Positions 30,714-41,417 of a stretch of DNA of 64,000 bases are shown here, piece by piece (position 1 is the stretch's first letter; every line of letters begins with the position of its first letter). Location: positions 84,390 through 148,389 of the forward strand of contig CM064506.1 in the NCBI GenBank assembly GCA_032716605.1. Direction: 5' to 3'. The notes under the pieces were generated by a model. The model ran no database searches. It saw only the letters and a list, made by a program, of their open reading frames with translations, and was not told the DNA's origin. The stretch is from Paralithodes platypus. Lineage: Eukaryota > Arthropoda > Malacostraca > Decapoda > Lithodidae. The position numbers were made by a program, and so were the translations under genes.

Positions 30714-31060
30714 TTATAGGACTGGTGGTATTATTATACTGCTGTGGTGACTGATGCTGATAATCTTGACCGCCCGCCAATCATTGTTCGGACCTTGATA
30801 TTGGGCCCGATAATATGGATGTCGACCTTGGGTGTAACTATTCTGGCTTCCCCTAGGTCCCCGATAGTGCCTATTAGGCTGTGGGAGATTGTTTACCCTG
30901 CGAAGTCTCACTTTTTCCTCATTGACACATTGGAAAAAATGGGATATTTTTTTTTTTTTTTTTAATTCACTTTTGTGCACTACCCCGGTTTCTATTTCAT
31001 CTTGGATCTGTCTGGCTGCCACCTCTTTGACCCTTTGGTAATACTCCTCAGCTGTGAGAG
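30714..31060 (-). pseudogene. Unidentified Arg/Gln-rich protein fragment, copy 1
   Basis: HKPIPPLLSPAPKPLTAEEY, AARQIQDEIETG, VNEEKVRLRRVNNLPQPNRH and PRGSQNSYTQGRHPYYRAQ match the fragment at 29386-29775 block by block. An A-run expansion (about 30945-30962) has produced a lysine run. The frame is entered from the Pro/Thr-rich region of the ORF at 31063-31269, but in a different phase. Confidence 0.45.
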
Positions 31061-31062
31061 GT

Positions 31063-31269
31063 TTAGGGGCTGGACTGAGAAGTGGCGGGATGGGCTTGTG
31101 AAATGCGGGGGTGGGGGTGAGTGGTGGTGGGGGTGAGTTGTGTGGTGGCGGGGGTGGGGGTGGGTGGTGCGGGGGTGGAGGTGGGTGATGTAATAAGAGC
31201 GGTGGTAGACTCCGGTATATTTTTGGAGGTGGTGAACTTAGTCAACTCGGTGCCCTTACACACCTCCAT
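31063..31269 (-). CDS. Pro/Thr-rich ORF (68 aa), function unknown
   Basis: It starts MEVCKGTELTKFTTSKNIPE and becomes Pro/Thr/His-rich. It overlaps the end of the upstream ORF by 14 bases. It may be the N-terminal part of the Arg/Gln-rich protein, separated from it by phase changes in the G/C-rich repeats. Confidence 0.35.
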   Translation of the reverse strand: MEVCKGTELTKFTTSKNIPESTTALITSPTSTPAPPTPTPATTQLTPTTTHPHPRISQAHPATSQSSP

Positions 31270-31648
31270 TTTTCAGTCCCGTGCGGCCCACCTCTCCCTG
31301 GGAGCAAGACTTGAAATCGACCTCGATGGATGAGAGGGTTTTCCCCCCAGCCTTGGCATGAACCCACATTCGGGGGTTACCAATGCGCTTAATATCAAAC
31401 ACCGTGAATGGCGGAAACTCCAGCTTATACCAGCCGCCACCCAGGTAGTCCCAGCCTCCATTTGCCTCCAGAATCCGAATCCGTAGAACCGCTTTGAATG
31501 TACGGATCGTCTTCCTTTTCTTATCAATGTGGATGGCATCGGGGAGGGATGTTCCTGTGCCCAGGTGGATAAATAAACTTGTTACCGTTACTTTCGCGTA
31601 CGGTGCCGCCCCGAGCTTGCTCTGCGTACACCCCATTACGAGGCTCAC
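31256..31648 (-). CDS. Unidentified protein with N-terminal myristoylation-type motif
   Basis: Using Met5 as the start (31636) gives MGCTQSKLG, a classical N-myristoylation signal (Gly2, Ser6) with a palmitoylatable Cys3. The remaining roughly 120 residues (KVTVTSLFIHLGTGTSLPD, GGWDYLGGGWYKLEFPPF, WVHAKAGGKTLSSIEVDF) look like a compact beta-rich domain and contain no stop. A membrane-tethered, matrix-like protein is a reasonable guess given the basic RG/Q-rich protein encoded downstream, and an endogenous viral or retroelement origin is possible. I cannot name the family. Confidence 0.45.
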   Translation of the reverse strand: MSLVMGCTQSKLGAAPYAKVTVTSLFIHLGTGTSLPDAIHIDKKRKTIRTFKAVLRIRILEANGGWDYLGGGWYKLEFPPFTVFDIKRIGNPRMWVHAKAGGKTLSSIEVDFKSCSQGEVGRTGLKNGGV

Positions 31649-31960
31649 TTTTTGCGATATCGAATGCTCTCATAAAATATTAATTTTTCTTCTTTTGCTG
31701 ATTAACTCTTATTTTCACTTTTGAGTTAAATAACTATGGTACTGAAATATTTAACCTTCGACTATCGCTTATGTCTTGTCTTCAGATATTAAATCGTGTC
31801 CTCAGATTTGTTTATAACGTTGTTGGAATATTAAGAAAGTTGGATTGTCAATGAAGAGAAATTTTACACTGGTAGAACTGATGGTGTTGGTAACTGACAT
31901 GTACAGTAACTTGAGGTTGATGCCTAAATAATTGTATAGTTTTTTTTAGTAGTAATAGTG
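31649..31960. other. Gene-free stretch
   Basis: AT-rich sequence upstream of the myristoylation-type ORF. No repeat or motif is recognised. Confidence 0.5.
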
Positions 31961-32860
31961 ATGATGGTGGTGATTTTGGTAGTTATGATGGTGACATTAG
32001 TATTGATGATGGTGACAGTACTATAAACACATTTTAATAGGCTAGTAGTGATGATTGTTATAGCAGTAGTGATGATGGAGACAGTAGTAATGATGATTGT
32101 AAGACGATGGTAATAATATTAGTAGTGTTATTTGATATAGCAGTAGTGATGATGGTGACAGTAGTAATGATGATGTAAGATGATGGTAATAATATTAGTA
32201 CTGATGATTGTTATAGCAGTAGTGATGATGGTGACAGTAGTAATGATGATTGTAAGATGATGGTAATAATATTAGTAGTAATGATTGTTATAGCAGTAGT
32301 GATGGTGATAGTTTTAGTGATAATGATGACAGTACAGTAGTGATGATGGTGACAGTACTAGTAGGCTAGTAGTGATGATGGTTGTAGCAGTAGTGATGAT
32401 GGTGACAGTAGTAATGATGATTGTAAGATGATGGTTATAATAGTAGTGATGATGGTGATAGTTTTTGTGATAATGATGACAGTAGTAATAATGGTGACAG
32501 TAGTAGTGATGATGGTGACAGTACTAGTAGTAGTGATAATGGTTATATCAGTAGTAATGATGGTTACAGTAGTAATGATGATTGTAAGATGATGGTTATA
32601 ATAGTAGTGATGATGGTGATAATTGTAGTGATAATGATGGTAGTGACGGTGGTGACAGTAGTAGTGATGATGATGACAGTAGTAGTGATGATGGTGAGAG
32701 TAGTAGTGATGATTTTAATAGTTATGATGAAGTTAGTAATGGTGATGGTGACTAGTAGTGATGATGGTGACAGTTGATGACAGTATTAGTGATGATGGTG
32801 ATAGTATATTTGATGATGGTAATACTAGTAATGATGGTAACCTATCGCAGAGTTGGGTGG
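31961..32860. repeat. Degenerate GAT/GTA trinucleotide array
   Basis: GTAGTGATGATGGTGACAGT-like blocks are repeated irregularly. It resembles the array at 39.95-40.75 kb. Confidence 0.85.
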
Positions 32861-32890
32861 CAAAACGGCAAATTTACTTTATGGTAATTA
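32843..32890. repeat. E-repeat copy 2
   Basis: TATCGCAGAGTTGGGTGGCAAAACGGCAAATTTACTTTAT follows the trinucleotide array directly. Compare the copies at 28404 and 40757. Confidence 0.45.
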
Positions 32891-33213
32891 TGATCGTATT
32901 ACATCTCAAATTATACTATTTATTATGAAATCATTATAACCATCTATCATATAATTTTAAGGTGTTTTAGTTACAGTATCTAGATTTATATGGGGGACTG
33001 TACATTACAGAGGTCAGAAGATCATTCACCCCTATGACGTATTGTCTGGTCAGATCCTGTCACACACATTCTGCTGAAATGATACTCCCTGTACTTTCTC
33101 CAATGCCATCTTGTAACCGGGAGGTGAATTATAGGTGTGGCTTGGAGGTGGTGAGAAGGTGAGAGATAGGGAGAGCAGGCAGATAAAATTGAACATCCAG
33201 GGTGATAACATAT

Positions 33214-33350
33214 TAGTCCATGAGCCAAGACCCGAATTTTGGGATATCGGTACCACCCGGGGTGACTAATTCTCTTAGGTGTTTTTAGCTTGCTACATGT
33301 CTCTAGTTTATGTTTTGATATGATAGCCCTTGCACATTGGTAGCTTAATG
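33214..33350. repeat. Left terminal inverted repeat
   Basis: It starts TAGTCCATGAGCCAAGACCC and is imperfectly matched to the right end. A 13-base palindromic insert (CCCGAATTTTGGG) distinguishes it. Confidence 0.65.
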
Positions 33351-33541
33351 GTCGTTATCACTTCTTGAATAGACATACCCTACCGAAAATTCCGAAATTT
33401 TTTAAAATGTCAAATTTGGGGACAGGAATGCCTAAATGTCAACAAAATGCATATAGTAATTGTCACATTTAATACAAGTCCTGTAAATACACACTAAGCA
33501 TGCCATGGGCTTGCACATACTATTATGGCAAATTACTACTC

Positions 33542-36500
33542 CTAAATATCATCTACGTCAGACTCGGAATCTGACTGTTGTGCCACCGGCTCTTCTTCAA
33601 TAGCCTTGTTCTGACATGTCTGTAACCTGCACATGTCCGTGCATTTTAGACCATTGCTGAGGCAAGTACACTTAGGGAGTTCGCATGACCGCACACACTT
33701 GCAAGACAGTAGCTGCATAACAGCATCTGGTGCTGGTGAGCCTCGCATCCAGTTGACGGCAAGCTTACCGTCCTCATCTGTCATCCAACCGCAGTCTGTT
33801 GGGTTCGCAACAAATGGCTGGCTCTGAAGACTTCTCCTCCAGATCGCAGCCTGGTAGTTTGCACGCAGTGCATGCATGAAGAGGCAGTCCTCACAAGGAG
33901 GGAGTTGACTTGACTCTACCTCTCCACGTCTTGCACAGAACAGCTCATACCGAAGCTTGTTTACCTTAGTTGTGTGGGTAGATGGTAGGTACATGTGGCA
34001 GGTGATTTCCTGTAGCTTCTCAAAGAGTTCAGGAGACACTTCCCATGAGCGTCCAAGTTCGTGAAAAGCATGCTGGTATGTCTTGTCCATCTTCACCTGC
34101 TTGAGTGTCGTCATCTTCCCTCGGCCAGCGAATGCACTGACGGTATCACAGCCTGTAAAGGCATGCATACCAATCAATGAATCACACACGCTGCCTCCCA
34201 GTGTGCGGCTCAGTGTGGTGATATCCAGGAATCTTGTCCGGTTCTTCGTCCCGCACTTCTGGAACAGATGGGATGGGATCTTGTGGCACATGCCAAGACA
34301 CAACACCATGACGTCTGTATCTTCTGCAGTGATGATGACAGACTTGTTCCCAGATTCTGCTGCATGAAGTGCATGGAGAAGAAGGCGTGTGTCTGCTTCT
34401 TCTTGAGTTGACTTAAGCTCAGGAGCCTCTTCCCACTGCTCTTTGGTGATCTTGAAGCAGCGCTGCTCACATGTGACATACAGCTCCTTGTCCTTGAGCT
34501 TCTCCCTGTGCTGTGGTGCCTTCCATTCTTCTACCAAGAACTTGATAAGACTTGCCTTGTTGGAGGAACTACCGAGTAACTTTCTCCACTGCTGGATGTT
34601 GTGCCCAGGTTGAATGTTCTTGAAATGAATTCCTGTGCCTGCACTTCTTTTGGCTCGTTCTGCATCCTTGATGGATGTCTCCTTGTAGATATCAAACACA
34701 ACATCAATGCGCCTGCTCTTAGCACCTTCATGAACAGCGTGACTCAGTGCTGTACCTGCAAGCTGTGAAAAAGTTTTGTCGTTTCCCTTCAGTTTGTGGA
34801 CCAGGCTCATCCCATCAATTATGGTAGCAGAGGGCTCGGGTATCACTTCTGCAGGAGAAACATTCCTCTCTAACTCCTTTGCGAGGGCAGCCTTGTTGGT
34901 CTTGCGGAGAGACCCATCACCGCTGGCAAGTGCCCAAGGCAAAGGCCCCAGGGGATGAGCCAAGACATCACTCATTTTGAGCTTTCTGTTCTCGGCAACA
35001 AGGATCATCTGGCCAATTAGGTTCCTGTCAGCCTTTAAGATAACCTCCTTGGCATGGTCTTGTGAGCGTGGCTTCATTCTGATGTTAGTGAACGTTCTCA
35101 GTTTCGTCTTCGTCATCGTGTCATGAAACTGTATAGTTGGCGTATCGATCTCCAGGGGCTCTTCCTGGAGCCAGATATGGTTCTTTGTCTTTGAATCCTG
35201 GACTTCCTTGGTAGTGTCGACATACGCAGTCTCAATCCTAGGTGGCCCTGCCCGCCGCCCAACATTGTATATTGGCAGCATTGATGATGTCTGAGTGATG
35301 CTTCTTATCTTGGACTTGGTAATCTCTGGCAGGACTTTCTCTGGCACAGAGCCTGCAACCTTGGACTGGACAGCAATGCCATTGACTCTATGAGAAGTAC
35401 CTGCTCCACTTAGGGTCTCTTCAAGTCGGTCAATGTTATCCCAGGCCAGGGTTGTGAACACACCAGGGTAGATGTTTGCTGGCAGTGGAATGTCATCCTT
35501 TGAGCATTCCAGCTTCTGGATACAAAGGGCTGTATCGATCTCCTCAAACATTGAGTAAGACACACAGTGACCAAGACGATTCAGAGTTCGGATCAGTTCT
35601 GTGTTTCCTGTCAAAGACTTTACAGCATTGGTCAGCAGTACGTGCTTGGGTGGTTTTGTCTTGCCACTGGTAACAGCAAAGACCAAGTCACTGCCAAAGG
35701 AAGTGGCAAGACGTTGAGCTCTTTCAGAGGGAGTTTCACACTCACACTCTCCTGTCAGCAGGGTGTGCAGGAATTGAGTGACTGCTGCAGGAATGACATT
35801 CTGATCTGTATCGGGAGGCCATGGCTGACTCACATCTTGTTTATTGATCTCATTCCTCAGCTGCATTCCTGCTTTGGTTAAGACATCTTCAGAGTTAGCT
35901 GCTCTTGCTTCTTGCAGGTCTTTTGCCATTTTGTGTGCTTGCCGGGCAAGGTCGTCCATTGAGAGGCTGCGTGGATAGATTAGAAGCTTTCCTTTCTCAT
36001 CTGGGACAAAGCGTAGTGATTCTCCAAACTCGGTTTCAATCTTTCGGCGAACATGTTTCTTTGTCGCTGGTTTCAGTTGGATAATACCACGGGACATCAT
36101 GGATCTCTCAAGCCTAGATGTGAGGTTTGTCATAGGCAGTACCTCTGGGTTGGGGAATAATTTGGTCCTTATATACAAGCAGAGTTCCTCGAGGGCTTCT
36201 GTCTCAACCTCTTCGTAGCGTGCTTCCTCGCTTTCTTCCTGATTTTCACCTGCACCCGACCTGGCGGCCGCTGGGAAATCATCTTTTGTGAAGAGTTTGT
36301 AGCACGACTTGTGGTAGTGACCCTCTGCAGCAACAAGGTCTCTGCTAACTAAACCAAGGATTCTCTGGTTGAGTTTCCTTATTGCTGCTCTGCGAATCTT
36401 CTCATCTGCTCGTAGCTCAACACACTGTATGAGTGGCTCCCTTGTCTTTGTTGTTTTTATGTACTTGCTTGACTTCTCGCAGAAGATACATACTTTGGCA

Positions 36501-36904
36501 TACACCCTGCTAGTACTAGGGGCATCCCTTGATGCCCTCCTCCTGGGGTCGACGCTTGCTGATTCTATCTTGACACCCTTGGCAAGGATAGAATCCAGTG
36601 ACTTCTTCATTGTAAAGAGACTACGACATTTACGGTGATAATGTATGTGTGGTATTCCTCCTTCTTCAAGGCCCTTGGCTGCTTCCAGGACTGGATCATG
36701 CTGCCTGATTTCTGCAGCCCTGAGCAATGTGTTCCAGGAGTCCAAATCCTGTGGTGACACCAGAGCATCGCTGTCATCATCAGAGCAGTGGATGATACAG
36801 TCGATCCGTGCTCTCTTTCTCGCAGATGGTTCCATCCTGCCGTCAAACAGTCGACACACACCTGCAAAAAATATCACCATTAAACCATGAACAAACAAAC
36901 ACAT
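33542..36904 (-). CDS. Academ-type transposase: FEN1/XPG-like nuclease with Cys8 finger (1,120 aa)
   Basis: Two N-terminal zinc-type modules (HIHYHRKCRSLFT at 86-98, HYHKSCYKLFT at 196-206) are followed by a conserved core (WDN...ETLSGAGTSHRVNGI, 488-510). Residues about 690-930 match the FEN1/XPG active-site series: IIDG (D697), VVFD (D738), QEEAD (834-838), AEDTD (D862, D864) and TGCD (D920). The tail has eight cysteines (C1068, 1070, 1074, 1079, 1081, 1088, 1092, 1097), a tesmin/Cys8-like finger. No stop or frameshift occurs in 3.36 kb, suggesting a recent insertion. The first 15 or so codons are probably intron: TATTTTTTGCAG on the minus strand ends at 36862, a good splice acceptor. Met24 is an alternative start. 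Probable role: DNA cleavage for transposition. Confidence 0.75.
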   Translation of the reverse strand: MCLFVHGLMVIFFAGVCRLFDGRMEPSARKRARIDCIIHCSDDDSDALVSPQDLDSWNTLLRAAEIRQHDPVLEAAKGLEEGGIPHIHYHRKCRSLFTMKKSLDSILAKGVKIESASVDPRRRASRDAPSTSRVYAKVCIFCEKSSKYIKTTKTREPLIQCVELRADEKIRRAAIRKLNQRILGLVSRDLVAAEGHYHKSCYKLFTKDDFPAAARSGAGENQEESEEARYEEVETEALEELCLYIRTKLFPNPEVLPMTNLTSRLERSMMSRGIIQLKPATKKHVRRKIETEFGESLRFVPDEKGKLLIYPRSLSMDDLARQAHKMAKDLQEARAANSEDVLTKAGMQLRNEINKQDVSQPWPPDTDQNVIPAAVTQFLHTLLTGECECETPSERAQRLATSFGSDLVFAVTSGKTKPPKHVLLTNAVKSLTGNTELIRTLNRLGHCVSYSMFEEIDTALCIQKLECSKDDIPLPANIYPGVFTTLAWDNIDRLEETLSGAGTSHRVNGIAVQSKVAGSVPEKVLPEITKSKIRSITQTSSMLPIYNVGRRAGPPRIETAYVDTTKEVQDSKTKNHIWLQEEPLEIDTPTIQFHDTMTKTKLRTFTNIRMKPRSQDHAKEVILKADRNLIGQMILVAENRKLKMSDVLAHPLGPLPWALASGDGSLRKTNKAALAKELERNVSPAEVIPEPSATIIDGMSLVHKLKGNDKTFSQLAGTALSHAVHEGAKSRRIDVVFDIYKETSIKDAERAKRSAGTGIHFKNIQPGHNIQQWRKLLGSSSNKASLIKFLVEEWKAPQHREKLKDKELYVTCEQRCFKITKEQWEEAPELKSTQEEADTRLLLHALHAAESGNKSVIITAEDTDVMVLCLGMCHKIPSHLFQKCGTKNRTRFLDITTLSRTLGGSVCDSLIGMHAFTGCDTVSAFAGRGKMTTLKQVKMDKTYQHAFHELGRSWEVSPELFEKLQEITCHMYLPSTHTTKVNKLRYELFCARRGEVESSQLPPCEDCLFMHALRANYQAAIWRRSLQSQPFVANPTDCGWMTDEDGKLAVNWMRGSPAPDAVMQLLSCKCVRSCELPKCTCLSNGLKCTDMCRLQTCQNKAIEEEPVAQQSDSESDVDDI
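36862..36873 (-). other. Probable 3' splice site of the transposase gene
   Basis: The minus strand reads TATTTTTTGCAG then GTGTGTGTCG. The T-run plus CAG fits an acceptor, and the codons before it (MCLFVHGLMVIFFAG) look non-conserved. An upstream exon would lie between here and the right inverted repeat. Confidence 0.45.
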
Positions 36905-37330
36905 TACATGGAAACCACTCTACATATGTTTGCTCCTTCCAATAATAAATTATCCCCAAAATATAACAAAAAATCCCCAAATATGAAATAAACCCCTAAA
37001 TATGGAGAAACTTGAAATACACATCGGAATAATTCTTGTAGAGAATCAAATAAGCTACAAGAGCTGTTAGAATATATTTTTCAATGTTCCCCATATTTAA
37101 GGATTTATTCTAGATTTAGAGGAAAATACCCAAAATATAGAGTATATTCCGAAATATGAGGAAATTTGAAAAATACCTAGGAACAACTCTGGTAGAGAAT
37201 ATAATTCTACATAGGTGTTCAAAGTTTCGCGATGATTGTGTGATGGATTTTAAAGAAAATGAGGAAAACGCCGAGCGTCACGCTAAAAATCTTTATTTTT
37301 GGGTAGCGCCCCTATTGCATCAAAAAAATT

Positions 37331-37457
37331 AGACTAAGCTACCAGTGCGAGAAGGCTATCATATCTTAATGTACTTACAGTCACTCTATAAACATTTTAG
37401 TACCATTCGTGTTTAGTCACCCCAGGTGGTACCGATATCTGGCCTGGCTCATGGACT
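37331..37457. repeat. Right terminal inverted repeat
   Basis: The reverse complement of the left end, with indels: AGACTAAGCTACC...GGTGGTACCGATATC...GGCTCATGGACTA. Confidence 0.65.
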
Positions 37458-37880
37458 ATATACCCAGAGATACCCTCTTGAGTTAGGGTTTACTCTTATA
37501 TTACTTTATAGTACTTCTGTATATCTTTCAGGTTGTTACTTAAATATATCAAAGTGGTTTTGGATCAGAGATCTTTAATTATAGTCCCTTTACCTATATC
37601 TATCAATATATAATAGTTAGGCTTATATGGTAATCTGTGGTGGCAGCTTTTATACCTATCTATTAAATCAATCAATCTACAAGCAGAGAACTCAGCCTCT
37701 ACACTACAACTTCTACAATCATCATACAACCTACAGTAACCTATTGCTCATAGGAGACACCTTAAGTCTACCTACATCGAGTAAGAGGTTAACCCTTATC
37801 ATAAATATAGGATCGTAACTCAAAACGTCCTAATACTCCTGTCTGGAGTTAACCCTATGAATACATTTGACTACCCATAA
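37458..37880. other. Gene-free stretch
   Basis: AT-rich, apparently single-copy sequence. No coding region or repeat is recognised. Confidence 0.5.
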
Positions 37881-38154
37881 AAGTCATACGTAACAATCGT
37901 GGTGATTGTGGTAATAGTTGTAGTAATGGTGGTGATTGTAGTGGTAGTTGTGATAGTGGTAGTGTTTTTGGTAGTAGTTATAATAGTGGTGATTGTGGTA
38001 ATACTTGTAGAAATGATGGTGATTGTAGTGGTAGTTGTGATAGTGGTAGTGTTTTTGGTAGTAGTTATAATAGTGGTGATTGTGGTAATAGTTGTAGTAA
38101 TGGTGGTGATTGTAGTGGTAGTTGTGATAGTGGTAGTGTTTTTGGTAGTAGTAA
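37881..38154. repeat. GTG/GTA trinucleotide array
   Basis: A roughly 84-bp higher-order unit (GGTGATTGTGGTAATAGTTG...GTGTTTTTGGTAGTAGTTAT) is repeated about three times. Confidence 0.85.
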
Positions 38155-38560
38155 TCAACTCTGCGTAAGCAGAGTGGTATCGCCCCCCCGTATAGTGGTA
38201 CATGCAAACCGAAATGTCTGTCTATCTGTCTGTCCGTCCGAGAACTCCTCCTAGACTGTTTGACGGATTTTCACCAAACTTCACACGAACCTTCGGTGCG
38301 TGAATTCGACGGTAATTAAACAAATATTTGTTGAATTTGTGCAATAGTTATGATCTTAGGTAAACAAAAAAAATTGCCCCCCCCCCACGTACCTAAGCCA
38401 CACATCATACACATGTCTCAGATGTGATGATAATGGTGAGACGTCTGTCTTTCTATCCGATAACTCCTCCTAGAACGTTTGACGGATTTTCACCAAACTT
38501 CACACGAACATTCGGTGCGTGAATGCGACGGTAATTTTTTTCTTTTCTAAATATGTGCAA
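38155..38560. mobile_element. Two head fragments of the AGGTCA-repeat element
   Basis: AATCAACTCTGCGTAAGCAGAGTGGTATCGC matches 14855-14885, followed by CTGTCCGTCCGAGAACTCC and CGGATTTTCACCAAACTTCACACG. The last part recurs at 38455-38525. No AGGTCA array follows. Confidence 0.6.
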
Positions 38561-38663
38561 TAGTTATGATTATATGCCCAAAATATGGTTCCTCTCCCTC
38601 CTCCCTCAGGACACCTCCCACCCTGTACCTGTTCCCAAGCAATGATGCTGGCGTTCTGTGTGA

Positions 38664-39840
38664 AGGGGGTATCACACTGGGCCAATTCTCGTCATTCTTC
38701 AGCAAAAAATGTAGCTACCGCCAGTCTCCAGCACAAATCTCATCATTTGGTGGAGCTAGGATGCTTCCCGCACTGGGTGGGAAGCTCCATTTTTTGATGG
38801 AGGTAGATTGTCAGCCTCTTTACAGCTCGCATTCAATCTCATTGATATCTCAAGTATATGACATCGAAATATATATTTTGCTACATAATTGTGTGTTTTG
38901 ATTGTGAGAAGGGCTGCGGATAGACATAAACTAAGTGAATTAATGCTAAAATAGCTACACCACTTGCAGCTAAATAACCACTTCCTATACCTACGCCACG
39001 GCGATTGGTATGAAACGAAAACATTCGGGTGTGTAGCAGGAGGAACTGTTTTTCAGATGCCTATTTACTAAGAATCATTAAACAATATATTTAACCTAGC
39101 CTAACCTTACCTAGTAAATTAGTGGACTATTTATGAATGTAAAATGTAAAAATATATTGTAACATTACCAAATTATCGAGATAAATACAGGTCTACCCGC
39201 ATACACCGGATTATGCCTACCAAGCATTCTACAACCTCCGAAAAGTTCAAAATATTTCCTCATATATGCTCCAAATATAAAACATAATCACGCAAACTTG
39301 TAGATTGAGTCATATTGAAATATAAGTGTCGATATAAATCCATCTTACTCTAAATTATTGGTGAAACAACACAATATAAACGATCGTTTAGTGCCGAGGT
39401 AACGACAGGGGCTCCGTAAGGCTATAGCCTATATTTTGCGAAAAACTTCCTCATAGCTACTTATATAAGCTTCACACGCAAAACATAGCAACATTAACGT
39501 ATAGATTGGGTCCTATTACACAAAGTTTGTCAATATCAATCCATATTATTCTACAGTTTAAGTGAAACCACTGTTCTATAGCCTACGCCACGGCGATTGG
39601 TATGAATCGAAAAAGTTCAAAATATAAATTTCCTCATATAAGCTTCAAATTTAAAAAAAATTACACTAACGTGTAGATTGAGTTATATTGCATTATAATT
39701 GTAGATGTAAATTCACATTACTATACATTACAGTATAGGTGAAACGGACCAATATAGGCTAAGGTCGGACGTTACTGACTGGAAACTGAGACTGGAGATT
39801 GGAGAATGACGAGAATTTGGCCCAGTGTGATGCCCGCTTG
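38664..39840. mobile_element. Candidate non-autonomous DNA transposon with ~33-bp TIRs
   Basis: ATCACACTGGGCCAATTCTC GTCATTCTTC on the left is matched by the reverse complement of GAGAATGACGAGAATTTGGC CCAGTGTGAT on the right. Inside, a CTACGCCACGGCGATTGG block occurs twice (38990 and 39585) and AT-rich segments recur. No coding frame is convincing. Confidence 0.5.
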
Positions 39841-39904
39841 AGAGTGCCCCATAGGGGCACTCTCACACAGAATGCTATTGTTCAGATGAGAAAAACTTGC
39901 GACG

Positions 39905-40756
39905 CATTTGTTAGGTTACCGGTAAGTTAGTTTAGTTGACATTAGAAGTGATGGTAGTAATAGTGGGGATAATGCTGATAGTAGTGATGATGGTGATAAT
40001 AGCAGTGATAATGGTTGTAGATTTAGTGATAATGATGACAGTAGTGATAATGGTAGTGATGATGATAACAGTAGTAGATATGATGGTGACAGTACTAGTA
40101 GTAGTGATGATGGTCATAATAGTATTCATGATGGTGACATTAGTAATGATGATTGTAAGATGATGGTGACAGTATTAGTGATGTTGGTAAGTAGTAGTGA
40201 TGATGGTGAAAGTTGTAATGAGAGTAGTAGTGATGATGAGAGTAGTAGTGATGATGGTGAGAGTAGTAGTGATGATTATAATAGTAGTAGTGCTGATATT
40301 AATGATGATAGTGACTAGTAGTGATGATGATGACCGCATTTGTTAGGTTAAGTTAGTTTAGTTGACATTAGAAGTGATGGTAGTAATAGTGGGGATAATG
40401 CTGATAGTAGTGATGATGATAATAGCAGTGATAATGGTTGTAGATTTAGTGATAATGATGACAGTAGTGATGATGGTAGTGATGATAACAGTAGTAGATA
40501 TGATGGCGACAGTACTAGTAGTAGTGATGATGGCCATAATAGTATTCATGATGGTGACATTAGTAATGATGATTGTAAGATGATGGTGACAGTATTAGTG
40601 ATGTTGGTAAGTAGTAGTGATGATGGTGAAAGTTGTAGTAATGATGAGAGTAGTAGTGATGATGAGAGTAGTAGTGATGATGGTGAGAGTAGTAGTGATG
40701 ATTATAATAGTGCTGATGATATTAATGATGATAGTGACTAGTAGTGATGATGGTGA
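39905..40756. repeat. Trinucleotide array duplicated as a ~420-bp unit
   Basis: The segment from CATTTGTTAGGTTA through AGTTAGTTTAGTTGACATTAG and a GAT-rich array to AATGATGATAGTGACTAG is present twice in tandem (about 39908-40330 and 40335-40745), with small indels. Confidence 0.85.
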
Positions 40757-40910
40757 CCGATCGCAGAGTTGGGTATGCCGTTTTGATTTTGAGCGAAACG
40801 GCACGTCTACTTTATTGTTAGAGATCCTTCCTAAGCTTAATATAAATCATCTAATATTTGCCAGAATATAATAAACAGGGCGTCACGGTACTCAAAGGGT
40901 TAATTCCCCC
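40757..40910. repeat. E-repeat copy 3 and TTAA-P right arm
   Basis: GATCGCAGAGTTGGGTATGCC...ACGGCACGTCTACTTTATTG (E-repeat) is followed by GATCCTTCCTAAGC...CATCTAATATTTGCCAGAAT...GGTACTCAAAGGGTTAA, one arm of the piggyBac-like MITE. Confidence 0.5.
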
Positions 40911-40984
40911 TGCGCGTACTACAGTAGACCTCCCAGACCCGCAGCGATGATGATGAATCTGTCACTTGGAAGCACTGCAGCCTC

Positions 40985-41400
40985 ACTAACCCACCGCGAG
41001 AACCAGATCGAGGCCAGAGAACACGGGATATACACACTCAAGATAAATACAGGAATAGATTAATACATGAATTGATAGATAGATACATAGATAGATAGGT
41101 AGATACTTGGATAGATTAATGGATAGATAGATGGATACTTGATTAGATGAGTAGATTAAAGGGTAGATAGATAGATGGATAATTGGATAGATGGATAGAT
41201 TAATGGATAGATAGATGGATACTTGGATAGATGGATAGATTAATGGATAGATAGATAGATTGATACTTGGATAGAAGGATAGATTAATGGGTAGATAGAC
41301 ATATAGATAGATAGATAGATAAATAGATAAATGGATATATATAAAGATGTATAGACGGATACATAGATAAATAGCTACTGTATATGCATAAATAAACAGA
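40985..41400. repeat. GATA/GGATA microsatellite array
   Basis: AGATAGATAGATGGATA-type repeats with interspersed TTAATGGATAG units. Confidence 0.9.
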
Positions 41401-41417
41401 CACATGTGAATGAATGT

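Larger units (their letters stand above)
33214..37457 (-). mobile_element. Academ-like DNA transposon with intact transposase ORF
   Basis: Terminal inverted repeats (33214-33350 and 37331-37457) enclose one long minus-strand gene. Both arms, read inward, contain TAGTCCATGAGCC, ATATCGGTACCACC, GGGGTGACTAA, GATATGATAGCC and GGTAGCTTA in the same order, with small indels. The encoded protein combines an XPG/FEN1-type nuclease and a Cys8 finger, the combination I recall for the Academ superfamily. No target duplication is obvious. Confidence 0.7.

Noticed and set aside
34083..36890. Plus-strand frames inside the transposase gene
   Set aside because: All lie opposite a 1,120-codon intact frame with clear motifs; they are shadows.
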